A DNA stretch of 64,000 nucleotides from Progne subis subis (Eukaryota; Chordata; Aves; Passeriformes; Hirundinidae), in contig JAKJHU010000005.1 of NCBI GenBank assembly GCA_022316685.1, forward strand, positions 17,772,707 through 17,836,706, given 5' to 3'. The position numbers and the translations under genes are program-made. Of this stretch, positions 62,580 through 64,000 are shown piece by piece; within the stretch, counting starts at the first letter, position 1, and each line of letters opens with the position of its first letter. The notes beneath the pieces are model-generated. The model had not been told where the DNA came from. It searched no databases and was given only the letters and a program-made list of their open reading frames with translations.

Positions 62580-64000
62580 CTATGGTAAAAGACATCATCA
62601 GTTAGGACCCTTAAATAATGCTCTCATCAGAAATATTTAATTCTGTTGCCTCCCTAATCACCAAAAATTATTTGATCTTCTCTCAAGTGTGTCCTAAGCA
62701 TCTCTTTTCTTTCTCTCTCTTTCTCTTTTTTAACAACACTGTAGACACAGTACCAGCTGAAATCCTGCCAGTTCTGCTAGTAATTAGACTTCAGTGGGAG
62801 AAAAATCTTGTCACTGGCACTGAAGGTGAGACAAAGCATAGCAAGAAAACTTAGCAGCAGTCTAGAGGAAGGAGGGTTGGACTAGATGACCTTGAAAGGT
62901 CCCTTCCAATTCAAATTATTCTGTGACTCTATGTTAGATATACTTTGTATTTCAGCACATAGATGTTCTGTGCTCAATCACCAGCAAATCTGATGATTTT
63001 TTTTCCCCCCTCAACCTTAAAAACTTTAGTTTAAAAAAACCCCTTTAGAATGTAATGCAGACATAGATTTGTTTACCTAACAAGATCTGCCCCCTGACTT
63101 ATATTTCCCCTGATCTACTGCATGGTCATATTTGCTTAATTAATGGATTTCTAATCTCTGTGTGTGGGCAGGTAACAAAAAGATTGGTCATTAGCACAGG
63201 AAGTATACTGTTGTGTACTATACCTTTCATATTTTAAGAGAATTGTTTGAAAATATCACATCCTTTTCCACCTTGCCCACCTGCAATTTTCTGTGAGTAC
63301 CATGTAGAGAAGGTTAGTGAATCTGACCTAACATGAGTCTGTATTTAAAGCAAATTTTTACTCACCTCACAGCCTATTTCCTATTATATTCTGGTCTGCT
63401 TTCCCTTTCTATTACATTTGCTCACTCTTCATAGTAAAAGCAACTTGTAGATAGTGAAGAAAAAGAAAAGAAAAATTGCACAGTTCTGGCTAATGAATTT
63501 ATTCATGTGCATCTCAGATGAACTCCAATTAGTATAAGGAAAACAGAAAGTACATAAAGTACATTGCACAAAACAATTTTTCCTACTATTTAAAGTCAGT
63601 TTGAATGCAGTTTTAATGTACACAGATATCCTCTCTTCTTTGTAGCAGTACTGGATAGCACGGTTGAGGAAAGATTTTGTGTATCATCCTAATACAGGAA
63701 TGCAGAGCTCCACTATGGTGTCACTCTGGTGTGTGTTAAGTTCATCCTTTTCCTTGCTTCCAGAATATCTCATAAAGCTTTTAACTGGATCCTTTGCAAA
63801 GCCATCTAAACATGTACTAAATATTATTCAATATCATCAGCAAGGATCACAAAGATTATAAAAACTGGATAACTGAGAGCACGGAGGAAAAAATAATGGG
63901 AACTTACTGAGCAGCTTTTTGTAATTTTACAGAAAAAAGGATTTTTTCCCATTCTCTCAAAATACCCATGATGCAGACCACAGAAAAATAATGTGTATAA
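62580..64000 (-). other. Intron upstream of e1 (3' part)
   Basis: This 1.4-kb piece contains a short CR1 tail at 62862-62934. No earlier LE exon (rest of LE7) was found before 64000. Confidence 0.8.
62862..62934 (+). mobile_element. CR1 LINE tail, about 70 bp
   Basis: It shows 'gagggttggactagatgacc', 'ttgaaaggtcccttccaatt' and 'attctgtgactctatg', the CR1 3' terminus. Confidence 0.88.

Larger units (their letters stand above)
1..64000 (-). other. LAMA2: LAMA2 gene, internal part (21 exons, 5' and 3' ends outside window)
   Basis: The whole window lies inside one minus-strand gene encoding laminin subunit alpha-2. This extracellular basement-membrane chain of muscle, peripheral nerve and other tissues trimerises with beta and gamma chains and binds dystroglycan and integrins through its C-terminal LG domains, which are not in this window. 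The identification rests on the domain order LE repeats, L4, LE repeats, coiled coil, and on stretches that match human LAMA2 as I remember it rather than LAMA1, such as 'ATKVTADGEQT' in e17 and 'GPLPAPYKML' in e15. Twenty-one exons join without a phase break into 1096 complete codons plus a split codon at each end. No promoter or polyadenylation site of the gene is present. Confidence 0.95.

Noticed and set aside
1..64000. Prokaryotic-type systems, CRISPR arrays, operons, phage or plasmid features
   Set aside because: The window is a vertebrate intron-exon gene with CR1 LINEs. No regularly spaced repeats, ribosome-binding sites or operon-like gene packing occur.
1..64000. Alternative assignment to LAMA1, LAMA3, LAMA5 or a gamma chain
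   Set aside because: Coil segments (ATKVTADGEQT, GPLPAPYKML, NQKNMT) and the L4/LE border sequences match LAMA2 in detail, and the LE count between the L4 domain and the coil fits alpha-2.

Overview
This is a vertebrate nuclear window, most likely from a bird. It is AT-rich and intron-dominated. It carries several 3'-truncated CR1 LINE copies with the usual sauropsid tail (a 'gactagatgac...cccttccaa...attctgtga' pattern). I cannot fix the species; a crocodilian or turtle is less likely but not excluded.

One gene fills the window: LAMA2 (laminin subunit alpha-2, merosin), transcribed on the minus strand. I built 21 consecutive internal coding exons from e1 (62579 down to 62368) to e21 (1173 down to 1010). 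They total 3291 bp. All have GT/AG borders, and the codon phase is continuous at all 20 junctions, so nothing is missing between them. The 5' part of the gene (signal peptide, LN domain, first laminin IV domain) lies beyond 64000. The rest of the coiled coil and the LG1-5 domains lie below 1.

Layout in gene order (descending coordinates): 62.6-43.0 kb encodes laminin EGF-like (LE) repeats from the end of LE7 to the first half of LE14; 40.7-34.5 kb encodes the second laminin IV type A (L4) domain; 34.6-25.8 kb encodes the second half of LE14 through LE17; 17.5-1.0 kb encodes domain II/I, the alpha-helical coiled coil that joins the beta and gamma chains in the laminin-211/221 trimer. LE numbering follows human LAMA2 from memory. 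The introns hold CR1 fragments, homopolymers, simple repeats and otherwise unassigned sequence. I found no second gene, tRNA, rRNA, CRISPR array or promoter.

Three points deserve attention. (1) Exon e9 encodes a roughly 35-residue in-frame insertion in the second L4 domain, built as a degenerate tandem triplication of a short local motif. (2) An additional LE-type exon, phase 0 at both ends, sits in the intron between e2 and e3, with one of the eight expected cysteines changed to serine. It is either a lineage-specific extra exon or a decaying one. (3) A near-copy of the last codons and splice donor of e5 lies about 1 kb downstream in the following intron, inside CR1-derived sequence. I see no multi-gene novel system here; the novelty is in the structure of this one gene.
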